Of a stretch of 64,000 nt of DNA, positions 48,248 to 58,221 are shown piece after piece (position 1 is the first letter of the stretch; each line of letters begins with the position of its first letter). The position numbers and the translations under genes were made by a program. Under the pieces are notes generated by a model. The model was not told the DNA's origin, searched no databases, and saw only the letters and a program-made list of their open reading frames with translations. Source of the DNA: Haloplanus natans DSM 17983 (GTDB taxonomy: Archaea; Halobacteriota; Halobacteria; Halobacteriales; Haloferacaceae); assembly GCF_000427685.1 (NCBI RefSeq), contig NZ_KE386573.1:2588938-2652937 (forward strand), written 5' to 3'.

Positions 48248-49378
48248 ATGCAGGTAACTGACGTGGAGGCGACCCCGCTGGAGAGTCCCGTCGACACGGT
48301 GCAGATGAAAACCGGGGAGACCGAACAGACCATCGGCGTCTCGCCCGTCGTCGTGAAGGTTCACACGGACGCGGGAATCACCGGCCTCGGCGAGACGCTG
48401 ACGTACGACCCAACGGGACGGGACACGGTGTACGCCGCGGAAGGGGTGAACGCGCTCGCCCGGCATCTGGTGGGCGAGAATCCCCTCGACGTGAGTCAGC
48501 GGTGGACGGAACTCTACCAGCACGCCAAACGCTCGGGGGCGTTCAAGCCGCTGTCCGCCATCGACGAGGCGCTCTGGGATATCGCGGCGAAGGATGCGGA
48601 CAAGCCGCTCTACGAACTGCTCGGGGGAGCGGCAGGCGACGTGGCCGCCTACGCCACCTTCCCGCACCGCAAGTCGACCGAGGAACTCGTCGAGGACGGT
48701 GCATGGCTCGCCGACGCCGGCTTCGACTCCATGAAGATCACCGTCGGTGCGGGCGTCGAACGTGACCGCGAGCGAATCCGCACCATCGCCGAGGCACTCC
48801 CGGAGGGCTTTCGCCTGTCGATGGACGCCAACACCTCCTACGGCGTCGCCGAGGCGCTCCGCCTCGGCCGGACGGCCGACGAGTTGGAGATGGAGTGGTT
48901 CGAGGAGCCCATTCCCCACACGGACATCGAGGGACAGGCGGAGCTCAACCGTCGGCTCGACACGCCAGTCGCCGCCTACCAGTCCCACTACCCCCACTAC
49001 CCGGCAGTCGATCACTTGCGCGCGAACGCGCTCGACGTGTATCAACCGTCGCTGTACGTCTGTGGCGGCGTGACGGCCGCGAACCGCGTCGCGACGCTCG
49101 TCGAGGCGTTCGATCGGCGGTTCGTCCCCCACGCGTTCGGCCCGCTGGTCAACTACGCCGCGAGCCTCCACGTCGCCGTCGCCAGCCCCGCCTGCGACCT
49201 CATCGAGTTCGCCGTCTACGACGACGACGCCGACGACCCCGGGCAGTACGTCGCCAGCCCCTACGTCGCGAACCAAGACGAGTTCGGCCTGGAGGACGGC
49301 GTCATGGCACCGCCGGACCGTCCGGGTATCGGCGTCGAACTCGACGAGGACATCGTCGCGGACCTCCGGATCGAGTAG
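48248..49378 (+). CDS. Enolase-superfamily enzyme (mandelate racemase/muconate lactonizing type)
   Basis: 376 residues from ATG 48248. The capping domain is followed by a TIM-barrel with metal ligands visible in LSMDANTSYG, MEWFEEPIPHTD and a later Asp region, a catalytic Lys in FDSMKITVG and a His in FVPHAFGPL. Members racemise, dehydrate or epimerise carboxylate substrates such as sugar acids. Specificity cannot be read from the sequence. It is convergent with the spermidine-synthase-like gene, with no gap. Confidence 0.8.
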   Translation: MQVTDVEATPLESPVDTVQMKTGETEQTIGVSPVVVKVHTDAGITGLGETLTYDPTGRDTVYAAEGVNALARHLVGENPLDVSQRWTELYQHAKRSGAFKPLSAIDEALWDIAAKDADKPLYELLGGAAGDVAAYATFPHRKSTEELVEDGAWLADAGFDSMKITVGAGVERDRERIRTIAEALPEGFRLSMDANTSYGVAEALRLGRTADELEMEWFEEPIPHTDIEGQAELNRRLDTPVAAYQSHYPHYPAVDHLRANALDVYQPSLYVCGGVTAANRVATLVEAFDRRFVPHAFGPLVNYAASLHVAVASPACDLIEFAVYDDDADDPGQYVASPYVANQDEFGLEDGVMAPPDRPGIGVELDEDIVADLRIE

Positions 49379-51004
49379 TTACCGGACGGCACGCGCCGCG
49401 TCGGGACGGGAGATCGGGGCCGGATCGACGGGCCGAACGTCCCTCGCTTCCGACGGCGTCGTCACGTTCCCCGTGCGCTGGATCACGTATCGCTGGCCCA
49501 CCATCGGATCGAGGAGGGCGTCGACTGGCGCCCGGTCGTCGCGCAGGACGGGCACGTCGTCGGTCGGCGGCGGCGGTCGGTACATCCCTATCTCGTCGGC
49601 GAGGTCGATCCCGATGTCCCGCGCCTCGTTGCGCCGGCGGAGTTCGGCCGGCGTGAACCGCTCGTCGCGCTTCGTGGCGACGACTTCGACGTTCTGGACG
49701 ACGCTTCCTTCCGCGGTCGGGAAGGTGTATATCTGTGGGAACACTCTCGCCATCGTCTTGTACTCGGCGCGGTAGAACTTCGAGGCCGGGCCGCTCGGCG
49801 CGGAGATGAGGTTCGCGAAGAGCACGCCGTCGTCGTCCAGTCGCGATTCGGCGAGGCGCATGAACTCGACGGTCGTCAACTGGAAGGGCACCTTGTCCTT
49901 CTTGTAGGCGTCGAGGACGATCAGGTCGTAGGTGCGGTTCGTCTCCTGGAGGAACTGTCGGCCGCCGACGTTGTAGACGTTCAGGTTCGCGGACTCCTCC
50001 AGCCCGAAGTAGCGTTTCGCGGTGTCGATCACCTCGGGGTCGAGTTCGGCCACGTCGACGGTCACGTCGTACTCGGACGCGAAATGTTTGGGGCCGGTGA
50101 AGCCGCCGCCGCCGACGAAAAGCACCCGGTCAACGTCCTCGGTCATGAGCAGGGGGAGGTGGAAGTAGCGGGTGTACTCGAAGACGTGGCGGTCCGGATC
50201 GCTCACGTCCATCGCGCTGTGTGGCTGGCCGTCGAGGTAGAGGGTTCGCGTGTCCCCGACCTGCGTGACTTCGAGTTCCTGGTACGGCGTCTGGGTCCCG
50301 TAGAGAACGGGGCCGCCGGGCGAGACGCCGATGGCGCCGTTGAAGCCGGCGGCGACGACGAGGACGGCGACGGCAACGCTCGCGAGCGCCGGATCGCGGC
50401 TGCTCGCCCCCCACGCGAGCCACAGCGCCGTCCCGACACAGAGCAGGCCGAAGCCGACGCCGATGGCCTCGACGGACAGTTCGGGTATCAACACGAACGT
50501 CGTCACGAAGGCGCCGACGATGCTGCCGACGGTGCCGACGGCGTACACCTGGCCGGAGGCCGCGCCGACCGCCTCCGTCCCCGTCAGTTCGGCGGCGTAG
50601 GGGCTGACGTAGCCGAGGAGGTAGGTCGGCGGGCCGAAAAGCAGGGTGACCGCGGGGAGCGAGGCGAAACGGCTCGGGAGCGGGATGGCGCCGGCAGCGG
50701 CCATGAGAGGGTCGGACGCGAAGACGACGACGGCGACGTAGGCGGCGGTGCCGACGAGAAGCCACGCGAGCCGGTCGTCGGTCGCCCGTTCGGCCGCCCG
50801 CTTGCCGCCGAGGTGGTAGCCGAGCGAGAGCGCCGCGAGGAAGACGGCGATGATGCTCCCCCAGGTGTAGATGCTGCTCCCGAACTGCGGGGCGACGATG
50901 CGGCCGGCGAGGATTTCAAGCCCCATGCTGGCGATGCCGGAGACGAACACCGCGAGGCCGGGTCGGGAAGGTCGCCAGCCGGTTCGGTCGGGGAGGGAGG
51001 CCAT
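49379..51004 (-). CDS. Membrane-fused spermidine-synthase-like protein
   Basis: 541 residues from ATG 51004. About seven membrane helices at the N-terminus (GIASMGLEILAGRIVAPQFG is the typical opening) precede a Rossmann methyltransferase-like domain with RVLFVGGGGFTGPKHFA and the acidic strand VAELDPEVIDTAK, then DLIVLDAYKKD. Such fused proteins resemble spermidine synthase but often lack proven aminopropyl transfer. No SpeD-like gene is nearby. Substrate unknown. Confidence 0.8.
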   Translation of the reverse strand: MASLPDRTGWRPSRPGLAVFVSGIASMGLEILAGRIVAPQFGSSIYTWGSIIAVFLAALSLGYHLGGKRAAERATDDRLAWLLVGTAAYVAVVVFASDPLMAAAGAIPLPSRFASLPAVTLLFGPPTYLLGYVSPYAAELTGTEAVGAASGQVYAVGTVGSIVGAFVTTFVLIPELSVEAIGVGFGLLCVGTALWLAWGASSRDPALASVAVAVLVVAAGFNGAIGVSPGGPVLYGTQTPYQELEVTQVGDTRTLYLDGQPHSAMDVSDPDRHVFEYTRYFHLPLLMTEDVDRVLFVGGGGFTGPKHFASEYDVTVDVAELDPEVIDTAKRYFGLEESANLNVYNVGGRQFLQETNRTYDLIVLDAYKKDKVPFQLTTVEFMRLAESRLDDDGVLFANLISAPSGPASKFYRAEYKTMARVFPQIYTFPTAEGSVVQNVEVVATKRDERFTPAELRRRNEARDIGIDLADEIGMYRPPPPTDDVPVLRDDRAPVDALLDPMVGQRYVIQRTGNVTTPSEARDVRPVDPAPISRPDAARAVR

Positions 51005-51087
51005 TCGTCGGAGGGTAGGCGAGCGGGCGCATAAGCCTTGGCTCGGGACGGGCTTTATCACCGGGACGCGCGTACGGCCGAGGACCG

Positions 51088-51687
51088 ATGGCCGACGGCT
51101 GCAAGGTCGAGCGTGTCTGTGAGCGCCGGGGGCTGGCGACGCTCCCCGAGCGACTGGTCGAGCGCCGAATCGAGGCCGACGCCAGCCTGCGCGCCCTCGA
51201 ACGCGTCTTCAACCGGGCGGTGCTCGCGTCGGCGATGCGGGCGGCGGGGATGGAACTCGTCGACGGGGCGGCGGCGAACGTCCACCGACTCCTCACCGCC
51301 GACGACGTGAGCCACGCGGCCCGGACGGAGGCACGGGACCGCCTCGCCCGCGCCGGCGTCGACGTCGACGCCGTCACCGCCGACTTCGTCACCTACGGGA
51401 CGATCCGCACCCATCTCCGCGAGTGCGAAGGGATCGAGACGGGACGGGAGGCGACGGTCGACGCCGAGACGGTGCGTGACACCGTCTTCAAGCTGGTCGG
51501 CCGGAGCGAGGCGGTCACCGAACGGGAGCTATCGCGCCTGGCGACGACGGAGGGGTTCGAGGCGGGCGAGCTCTCGGTGTCGCTGACCGCGCGCGTCGCC
51601 TGCGAGACCTGCGGCGAGGAGTACGGCCTTCGGCGCCTACTCGACCGCGGCGGCTGCGGCTGTGGTGACACCGGACGGGAGTCCTGA
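51088..51687 (+). CDS. rdfA: Rod-determining factor RdfA
   Basis: 199 residues with the haloarchaeal RdfA layout: CKVERVCERRGL at the N-terminus, a helical core, and a C-terminal zinc ribbon (ACETCGEEYGLRRLLDRGGC). RdfA is needed for rod cell shape in Haloferax. The next gene encodes an SMC-like protein, the usual neighbour. Confidence 0.8.
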   Translation: MADGCKVERVCERRGLATLPERLVERRIEADASLRALERVFNRAVLASAMRAAGMELVDGAAANVHRLLTADDVSHAARTEARDRLARAGVDVDAVTADFVTYGTIRTHLRECEGIETGREATVDAETVRDTVFKLVGRSEAVTERELSRLATTEGFEAGELSVSLTARVACETCGEEYGLRRLLDRGGCGCGDTGRES

Positions 51688-51820
51688 CGGTCAGTAGCTG
51701 CTCGCCGGGACGGACCGGCGAGAGTCGCCGAGGCACCGGCTGAGTCACAAACGTAATAGGCCCGTTCCGACGTACCGTGTGTACGTTCGTCCGGCCGACG
51801 CGGCCGGACGGTTGCCGACG

Positions 51821-53749
51821 ATGACCGGGGACGACACGACCGGCGAGTGCGAGCGCGATACGGCCCACGAGTGGCGACTCGGCGTTCGGAACGTCGGCGG
51901 GATCGACCGCGCGTCGGTGACGCTTACCCCGGGAGTGACGGTCGTCGCGGGCGCGAACGCCACAAACAAGTCGTCGCTGCTCGGCAGCCTCGGCGGCGTC
52001 CTCGGTGGCCCGCATCCGCCGCTCCGGGGCGGCTGCGACGACGGCACCATCACGCTCGATACCGGCGGCGAGCGGTACGCACTCGACCTGTGTCGGCGGG
52101 ATGGGGAGACGGTCGTCGCGGACGCGACGCCGTACGCCGAGGCGTCGACCCTCGTCGACCTGTTCGTGGCCCTGGGAGAGGAGAACCCGATCCGGCGGGC
52201 CGTCGTCGACGGGGGCGACCTCCACGACCTGCTCATGCGGCCGGTCGACACCGACGAAATCGACGCCGAAATCGAGCGCCTGCAGGCGCGACGCGACGAA
52301 ATCGACGAGCGGATCGCCGCGCTCGACGAGCGGGTCGACGACCTGCCCGAACTGGAGGTGCGGGCGACCACGCTGGCCGAGCGCCGCGACGACGTGGCGG
52401 CGCGACTCGACGAGCAACGGGACGCCGTCGACGAGGCGGACTACCGGGAGGCGGCCGAGGCGACACGCGAACTCCTCGACGACCTGACGAGCGCCCGGTC
52501 GGAACGCGAGCGACTCCGCGAGCGGCGCGAGACGAAGCGACGCGCCGCCGAATCGCTGCGCGAGGATCGCGCCACGGTCGAGGAGCGGCTGGCGGAGTCG
52601 ACACCCGACGGAGCCGAGAGCGTCGAGGCGCGACTGGAGGAGATCGAAACCGAACTGCGGCGTCTCCGCGACCGGAAGGGGCGTCTCGACGAGACGATCA
52701 ACGCGTTGAGCCCGATCGTCGAGTTGAACCAGGGGGTGCTCACCGAGGACGAGCGGCCGCCGGACTTCGGCGCGGCGGACGTGGTCTCGAAGCTGAACCC
52801 CGAGTCGGAGTCGGTCACCTGCTGGACCTGCGGCCAGTCGGCCGAGCGGGCGGAGATAGAGGCACAGATCGAGGCCGTCGAAGCGGTCCTCGACGAGAAG
52901 CGCGCGGAGCGGACGGCCGTCGAATCGCGGATCGAGGAGCGCCGGGCGGAGCGGGCGAACCTCGACGCTCGTCGCGAGGAGCACGCCGACCTCGAAGCGC
53001 GGCGCCGGCGCCTCGAACGGAAGATAGAGGAGCGCGAGCGGTCGATTTCGGCGCTCGACGACCGCATCGACGGCGTGAGCGACCGGATCGAGGCGCTGGA
53101 GGCGGAGCTCGAAACAACCGACGCGGCGAGCGACCTCGTTGCCCGCCACCGGACGGTGAGCGACCTGGAGTACGAACGCGGCCGCCTCGAACGCGAACTC
53201 GCCGACGTGGAGGCGGACATCGAGGCCGCGGAGGACGCGCGGGCGGAACGCGAGTCGCTTCGTGAGGAGCGCGAGACGGTGCGGACCCGGCTCGCGGCGT
53301 GTCGCGAGCGCGTCGAGCGGATCGAGCGCGAGACGGTCGAGACGGTGAACGACTGTCTGGCGCGCGTGCTGGATCGACTCGACTACCGCGGTATCGAACG
53401 CGTCTGGATCGAGCGCCGCGAGGCGGAGTCGGAGACGGTCTTCGACCTGCAGGTCGTCCGGACGACGGACGACGGCAGCGTCTACCGCGCGGCGGTCGAC
53501 ACCCTCAGCAAGAGCGAACGCGAGGTGGTGGGGCTGGTGATCGCGCTCGCGGGCTATCTGGTCTACGACGTGGCCGAGACGGTCCCCGTCGTCGTCGTCG
53601 ACGCCATCGAGATGCTGGACGCGGCGCGCATCGGTGGGCTCCTCGGCTTTTTCACCGATCACGCCCGCTACGTCGTCGCGGCGGTCCTGCCGGAGGAAGC
53701 CGAGCGACTTCGGGAGCGGTTCGAGACGGCGGACCTCGAGGCGTCGTGA
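51821..53749 (+). CDS. Archaea-specific SMC-related protein
   Basis: 642 residues from ATG 51821 (a GTG at 51779 is open). An ABC/SMC-type head with a divergent Walker A (GANATNKSS) is followed by long coiled coils (about 160-290 and 345-500). Between them is a zinc-hook-like CxxC (TCWTCGQ) at about residue 330. A C-terminal head half carries a signature-like LSKSERE and Walker B PVVVVDAIEM. Haloarchaeal proteins of this class resemble Rad50/Sph1 and accompany RdfA. They may organise DNA or the cell envelope. Confidence 0.8.
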   Translation: MTGDDTTGECERDTAHEWRLGVRNVGGIDRASVTLTPGVTVVAGANATNKSSLLGSLGGVLGGPHPPLRGGCDDGTITLDTGGERYALDLCRRDGETVVADATPYAEASTLVDLFVALGEENPIRRAVVDGGDLHDLLMRPVDTDEIDAEIERLQARRDEIDERIAALDERVDDLPELEVRATTLAERRDDVAARLDEQRDAVDEADYREAAEATRELLDDLTSARSERERLRERRETKRRAAESLREDRATVEERLAESTPDGAESVEARLEEIETELRRLRDRKGRLDETINALSPIVELNQGVLTEDERPPDFGAADVVSKLNPESESVTCWTCGQSAERAEIEAQIEAVEAVLDEKRAERTAVESRIEERRAERANLDARREEHADLEARRRRLERKIEERERSISALDDRIDGVSDRIEALEAELETTDAASDLVARHRTVSDLEYERGRLERELADVEADIEAAEDARAERESLREERETVRTRLAACRERVERIERETVETVNDCLARVLDRLDYRGIERVWIERREAESETVFDLQVVRTTDDGSVYRAAVDTLSKSEREVVGLVIALAGYLVYDVAETVPVVVVDAIEMLDAARIGGLLGFFTDHARYVVAAVLPEEAERLRERFETADLEAS

Positions 53750-53858
53750 CGGGGTCGGGCCGCCCCCGGCGCGTGGGAATTGCGACACACGCTACCCGGT
53801 GTCGTGGAGCTTCCAAATCCGGCGACTTATACCGTCGAACGGCCTACGATCGGTATCG

Positions 53859-54107
53859 ATGTCGACGCTGAAACACGCCCCCGGCCCGGCGGCGCGGAGC
53901 GCCTTTCGGCTGGGTATGCTGACCGCCATCGTCGTCGGTCTCGCAACCCTCGGCGCTCTCTATCTGCGGGACGTGCTGACGACGGCGACGGCGCTCTATT
54001 CGCTGATCGCGCTGTTTCCCGTCTACCTCATCCTCGTCGCCTCCGCGCTCAGTGTTTGGCTCGGCTACGACAAGGACGTGACTGATCTCCGCCCGGTGTA
54101 TCGTTAA
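53859..54107 (+). CDS. Small two-helix membrane protein
   Basis: 82 residues from ATG 53859, with helices at about 17-38 and 45-68 and a charged C-terminus (GYDKDVTDLRPVYR). A TATA-like ACTTATAC lies about 30 bases upstream, so it is leaderless. No family recognised. Confidence 0.65.
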   Translation: MSTLKHAPGPAARSAFRLGMLTAIVVGLATLGALYLRDVLTTATALYSLIALFPVYLILVASALSVWLGYDKDVTDLRPVYR

Positions 54108-54181
54108 TACGGCCGGCCGTGCGTCAGTGGAACGGTTCGGTGCGCCGGGATACCGAACGTACGGGACAGCCGACGGTAGAA

Positions 54182-56029
54182 CTACTCGTCGCCCCCGGGA
54201 CGGGACAGGGCGGTGACGACGGCCCGGAGTTGCGCGCGGAGCGACGGCCGGTCGCGTTCGTGACGGCGGAAGGCGAGGGTCAGACCGACCAGCGCGACCA
54301 GCGAGAGGACGGCGAAGGGACCGCCGGTGAGCACGGCCGCGGCCTGGAGCGACTCGCCGCCGCCGACGAGCAACACGGCGCCGGCGACGGCACCCTGGAG
54401 GACGCCCCAGAAGGCGATGCTGCCCGTCGTCGGGGCGACGCCCCGTTTGGTCGCCAGTATCGACACGACGAGCGTCGACGTGTCGGCCGAGGTGACCATG
54501 AAGACGACGATGAGCGCGAGGAAGGCAAAGAGGAGGAGCCGCGAGAGCGGGAGAGCGGCGAGGACGGGAAAGCCGGCGACGGCCTCGGAGCCGCCCGCGG
54601 CCTCGATGGCCGCGAGCACGTCGGCGCGGCCGGATCGCTGGAAGGCGAGGGCGGTGCCGCCGAAGAGGAGGTGCCAGCAGACCGACGCGGCCCCGGTGGC
54701 GACGACGACGGTGAACGCGACGGTACGCACCCGCCGGCCCTTCGAGAGCGCCGCGAGAAAGAGGCCGGCGAAGGGTGCCCACGAGAACCACCACGACCAG
54801 TTCCAGACCGTCCAGTCGGCGACCCAGGAACTGGATGGAGCGAAGCTCATGGCGACGAAATCGGTCGCGTAGCGCCCGAGGGCGGTGGCCCCGGCGTCGA
54901 CGACGAAGCCGCGCGGGCCGACGACGAACAGCAGGAGGGCAAAGAGGGCAAAGAGGCCGAGGTTGATGCCGGCGATGCGGCGGATGCCCCGCTGGACGCC
55001 GCTCTCGGCGGAGATACTGTAGATGACGACGAGGCCGGCGACGAAAAGGAGGGCGCCGGTGCCGCCGACGGCGACACCCCACTGGAAGGTGATGCCGGCG
55101 AGGAACTGCTGGCCGACGAAGGCGACGGAGGTGGCGACGCCGCCGATAGTGGCGAAGATGGCGAGTACGTCCACGAGTTTCGCGAACGCGCCGTCGAGGC
55201 CGTCGACGCCGAGGAAAGGCGTGAGGATGGTCGAGACGCGAAGCGGCGCGCCGCGCTGGTGGGTGAAGTAGGCGATGGGGAGGCCAACGACGAGGTAGGC
55301 GCTCCACGCCGACACGCCCCAGTGGAAGCTCGCGTACGTCAGCGCGGCGACGGCGGCGGCCGGCGACCGAGGATCGACGCCCGTGGCGGGTGGCGGCGAC
55401 GCGTAATGAAAGAGCGACTCCGCGGGACCCCAGAAGACGACACCGGCGGCGATGCCCGCGGTGAACACCATCGCGAAGTACGTCGGATAGGTGTAGTCGG
55501 GGTCGGCGTCGGGGCCGCCGAGGCGAATCGAGCCCCACGGCCCGACGAGGAGAAACAGGGCGTAGACGACGGCTAGGAACATGGCGCCGAGAAAGAGCCA
55601 GTCGAACTCCCGAAAGAGGACGCGCTGGGCGGTGGTGACGGCCACGACGGTGCGATCAGGCGCGGCGAGGCGGGCGGCGAAGAAGGTAGCGAGGACGGCG
55701 ACGGGAACGCCGAAGGTAACGGGGTCCTGCCTGGCGAGGAAGCCGCCGATCCAGTTGCGCCAGGAGAGGTGACGGACCCGGAGCAGATAGGGCGCCCCAG
55801 GTCGCGCGTCGTCGGCCGTCGGCGGGTCGACGGGGAGGAGCGCGAGGTAGGCCAACCCCGTACCGAAAAACAGGAGCGAGAGGACGAGCCATCCACGCCC
55901 GGAGACGACGGAGCCGACGATGGCCGGGAAGAAGAAACCGGAGACGACGACGATACCGGACAGCGCACAGGCCGGAAGGAGCGCCGAGCGGGCGAGTCGC
56001 TCCACCACGGCCGTGGCTCGCGATGCCAT
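54182..56029 (-). CDS. BCCT-family transporter
   Basis: 615 residues, about twelve membrane helices, with the BCCT features WTVWNWSWWFSWAPF and LFLAALSKGRR. BCCT carriers take up betaine, choline or carnitine, often sodium-coupled. The typical conserved Trp-rich box in TM8 is present. A start at 56038 (MCG) is possible, but ATG 56029 gives a better N-terminus. It diverges from the K+ channel gene. Confidence 0.85.
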   Translation of the reverse strand: MASRATAVVERLARSALLPACALSGIVVVSGFFFPAIVGSVVSGRGWLVLSLLFFGTGLAYLALLPVDPPTADDARPGAPYLLRVRHLSWRNWIGGFLARQDPVTFGVPVAVLATFFAARLAAPDRTVVAVTTAQRVLFREFDWLFLGAMFLAVVYALFLLVGPWGSIRLGGPDADPDYTYPTYFAMVFTAGIAAGVVFWGPAESLFHYASPPPATGVDPRSPAAAVAALTYASFHWGVSAWSAYLVVGLPIAYFTHQRGAPLRVSTILTPFLGVDGLDGAFAKLVDVLAIFATIGGVATSVAFVGQQFLAGITFQWGVAVGGTGALLFVAGLVVIYSISAESGVQRGIRRIAGINLGLFALFALLLFVVGPRGFVVDAGATALGRYATDFVAMSFAPSSSWVADWTVWNWSWWFSWAPFAGLFLAALSKGRRVRTVAFTVVVATGAASVCWHLLFGGTALAFQRSGRADVLAAIEAAGGSEAVAGFPVLAALPLSRLLLFAFLALIVVFMVTSADTSTLVVSILATKRGVAPTTGSIAFWGVLQGAVAGAVLLVGGGESLQAAAVLTGGPFAVLSLVALVGLTLAFRRHERDRPSLRAQLRAVVTALSRPGGDE

Positions 56030-56107
56030 ACCACACATGTCGCCCGGCGGAGATATAGGTGTGTCGTCGGGGGCTCCTTTTTATCGGTGCCGCCCGAACC
56101 GGGGGGT

Positions 56108-57343
56108 GTGGCGACCGACCCACCCGAGACGCCGGGTGACACGGCGCTCGACGAGTTGTTTCACCAGCCCGAGCAGGTGCCGCTCGTCTACTGGCGGGCG
56201 TTCTCCGGCTCGAAGACGGCCGTTCTGCTGGCGGGAGCGGCGGCCGTCCTCGCCTTCGTCGCCGGCATCTCCCACCTCAGCCAAGGAGGCGTCACGCCGA
56301 CCGGCCCGCTCGCGGGGGCGCTGCCGCCGGACGCGGCGGCGGTGATGCCGCTTGCGAGCATCGTGGTCGCCTTCCTCCTGACCGGCGTCGCGGTGGGCCT
56401 GCGGAGCCGCTATCGACTCGCGTGGTACGGCGCGCTGGCCTGTTTTTCGGGGGTGGTCGTCCTCCCGCTGGTAACGGGCGCGGCGAGCGACGCCGTCCCG
56501 GCGCTCGCGGGCGCCGTCGGCCTGGGCTTTGCCGTCGCGAACCGGTCGGAGTTCGACCGCCCGGTGGAGTTGACGCCGTTCCAGACGACGGCCCTGCTGG
56601 CGTTCGTCGCGGTGCAGGTGTACGGCACCGTCGGCACCTACGCGATGCGGGAGAACTTCGTCGGCGTCGACACCGTAACCGACGCGTTCTACTACATCGT
56701 CGTGACGGGAACGACGGTCGGCTACGGCGACGCGACGCCGACGACGCAGGTGACCAAGCTGTTCACCCTCTCGGTGATCGTCCTCGGAACCGGCGCGTTC
56801 ACCGTCGCCACGGGGTCGTTGATAATCCCCGCCCTCGAATCCCGCATCTCCAGCGCCTTCGGAACCATGACAGCCTCGGAACTCACGCTCCTCGACGATC
56901 ACGTACTCGTCCTGGGCACCGGCGAACTGACCGAACCGCTCCTCGACGAACTCGCGACGACGGCGGACGTGGTGGTCGTGACGGCGGACGACGACGTGGC
57001 GGCGGCGCTCGACGACCACGAGGTGAGCGTGTTGACGGCCGATCCGACCGACGAGGAGGCGATCCTCGACGCCCGTATCGACACCGCCCGCGGCGTGGTA
57101 GTGGCGACGGACGACGACGCGCGGGACGCCCTCGCCGTCGTCGCCGCCCGCCAGGCCAACCCGGACGTGCGCATCGTCGCCGCCGCGACCGACCAGAAAC
57201 ACGTCGACAAACTCGAAGCCGTCGGCGCCGACGCGGTCATCAGCCCCGCGGTCATCGGCGGGCGACTGCTCGGCCAGTCTGTACTCGGTGCCGACGACGC
57301 CCTCGCGAGCGTCTTCGACGACGGCGAGGACGGCGACGCCTAG
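56108..57343 (+). CDS. Potassium channel with TrkA-N (RCK) domain
   Basis: 411 residues from GTG 56108. Four hydrophobic segments lead into a pore module with selectivity filter TVGYGD and an inner helix, then a C-terminal RCK/TrkA-N Rossmann domain (DDHVLVLGTGELTEPLLDEL). It controls K+ flux, gated by ligand binding to the RCK domain. The upstream BCCT gene diverges. A palindromic repeat begins at its stop codon. Confidence 0.85.
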   Translation: MATDPPETPGDTALDELFHQPEQVPLVYWRAFSGSKTAVLLAGAAAVLAFVAGISHLSQGGVTPTGPLAGALPPDAAAVMPLASIVVAFLLTGVAVGLRSRYRLAWYGALACFSGVVVLPLVTGAASDAVPALAGAVGLGFAVANRSEFDRPVELTPFQTTALLAFVAVQVYGTVGTYAMRENFVGVDTVTDAFYYIVVTGTTVGYGDATPTTQVTKLFTLSVIVLGTGAFTVATGSLIIPALESRISSAFGTMTASELTLLDDHVLVLGTGELTEPLLDELATTADVVVVTADDDVAAALDDHEVSVLTADPTDEEAILDARIDTARGVVVATDDDARDALAVVAARQANPDVRIVAAATDQKHVDKLEAVGADAVISPAVIGGRLLGQSVLGADDALASVFDDGEDGDA

Positions 57344-57423
57344 TACTGTTTATTGTAACTGTGTACCGGTGGTTCGCCGACCCGTTCTGGCGAACCACCG
57401 GGACTGACTTACAATGATCAGTA
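57344..57423. repeat. 80-base palindromic interspersed repeat (MITE-like)
   Basis: The outer arms TACTGTTTATTGTAA and TTACAATGATCAGTA are inverted repeats with two mismatches. The inner arms CCGGTGGTTCGCC and GGCGAACCACCGG are a perfect 13-base palindrome around a 10-base loop. Partial copies lie at 40486 and 47354 and a short one at about 57969. It carries no gene. It may also terminate the channel gene. Confidence 0.6.
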
Positions 57424-57526
57424 TAAGACCGCCGTCGAACGGTGTCGGGGGAGTCGCCACCGACCGCGTGAGGCCCCCAAGTTATTTCCTCCAGTCAGGA
57501 GAAGGTCCGGTAAGGAACGTAGAGCG

Positions 57527-57967
57527 ATGTACGAGAACATTCTGATCCCGTTCGACGGAAGCGACGAGGCGATGAAAGGAGCCAAACACGGCATCGAGCT
57601 CGCGGCGACGTGTGGGGGCACGGTCCACGCCCTTTATGTCGTCGATCTTCCGGGTGCGCCACGGACGGTGTATCTCCGTGACGACGAAGACGAGATGCGC
57701 GAGCGCTACCGCGAGTACGGCGAGGAGGTGACGGGCGACGTTTGCGAGATGGCGGCCGAGGAGGGCCTAGACTGCGTGACCGCGCTTCGAAGCGGATCGC
57801 CCGGTGAGGAGATCGTCGACTACGCCAAAGACGAAGGGATGGACGTCATCGTCCTCGGGAGCGCGTACCGGGGAAAGTGGGGGGCGTTGCTCGGCAGTAC
57901 GGCGGAGAAGGTGGTTCGAACCGCCGAAACGCCGGTCGTGACGGTGCGCGAGAAGATGAACGACTGA
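57527..57967 (+). CDS. Universal stress protein (UspA family)
   Basis: 146 residues. MYENILIPFDGSDEAMKGAK, the conserved strand-helix at the N-terminus, and DVIVLGSAYRGKW-G-x9-G-S/T-x-A (LLGSTAEKVVR) give the ATP-binding UspA motif. It binds ATP as a dimer in stress responses. ATG 57527 is preceded by GGTCCGGTAAGGA. Confidence 0.9.
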   Translation: MYENILIPFDGSDEAMKGAKHGIELAATCGGTVHALYVVDLPGAPRTVYLRDDEDEMRERYREYGEEVTGDVCEMAAEEGLDCVTALRSGSPGEEIVDYAKDEGMDVIVLGSAYRGKWGALLGSTAEKVVRTAETPVVTVREKMND

Positions 57968-57999
57968 TACGGTTTATCCTCGGGGCCGGCGCGCCGACG

Positions 58000-58170
58000 T
58001 TACGCCGCGCCGTCCCGCCGGAGCCACCGCTCGCGCAGGTAGATGAGGATGCTCGCGCTCAGAAAGGAGAGCCCGGCGACGTTGAGCCGGCCCGCAGCCA
58101 TCAGCCACAGCGCCACGGCGAAGGCGGCGACTATCAACAGCGCCAGGATCGTCGGGACGGCGTCGGGCAT
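58000..58170 (-). CDS. Small two-helix membrane protein
   Basis: 56 residues from ATG 58170, starting MPDAVPTILALLIVAAFAVA, with a second helix and a basic C-terminus (RERWLRRDG). Short haloarchaeal DUF-type membrane protein. No function inferred. Confidence 0.55.
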   Translation of the reverse strand: MPDAVPTILALLIVAAFAVALWLMAAGRLNVAGLSFLSASILIYLRERWLRRDGAA

Positions 58171-58221
58171 CGGACGTATCCACACGTCGGAGCGTAAAAA
58201 GTCTCGGCGACTCGTCGCCGA

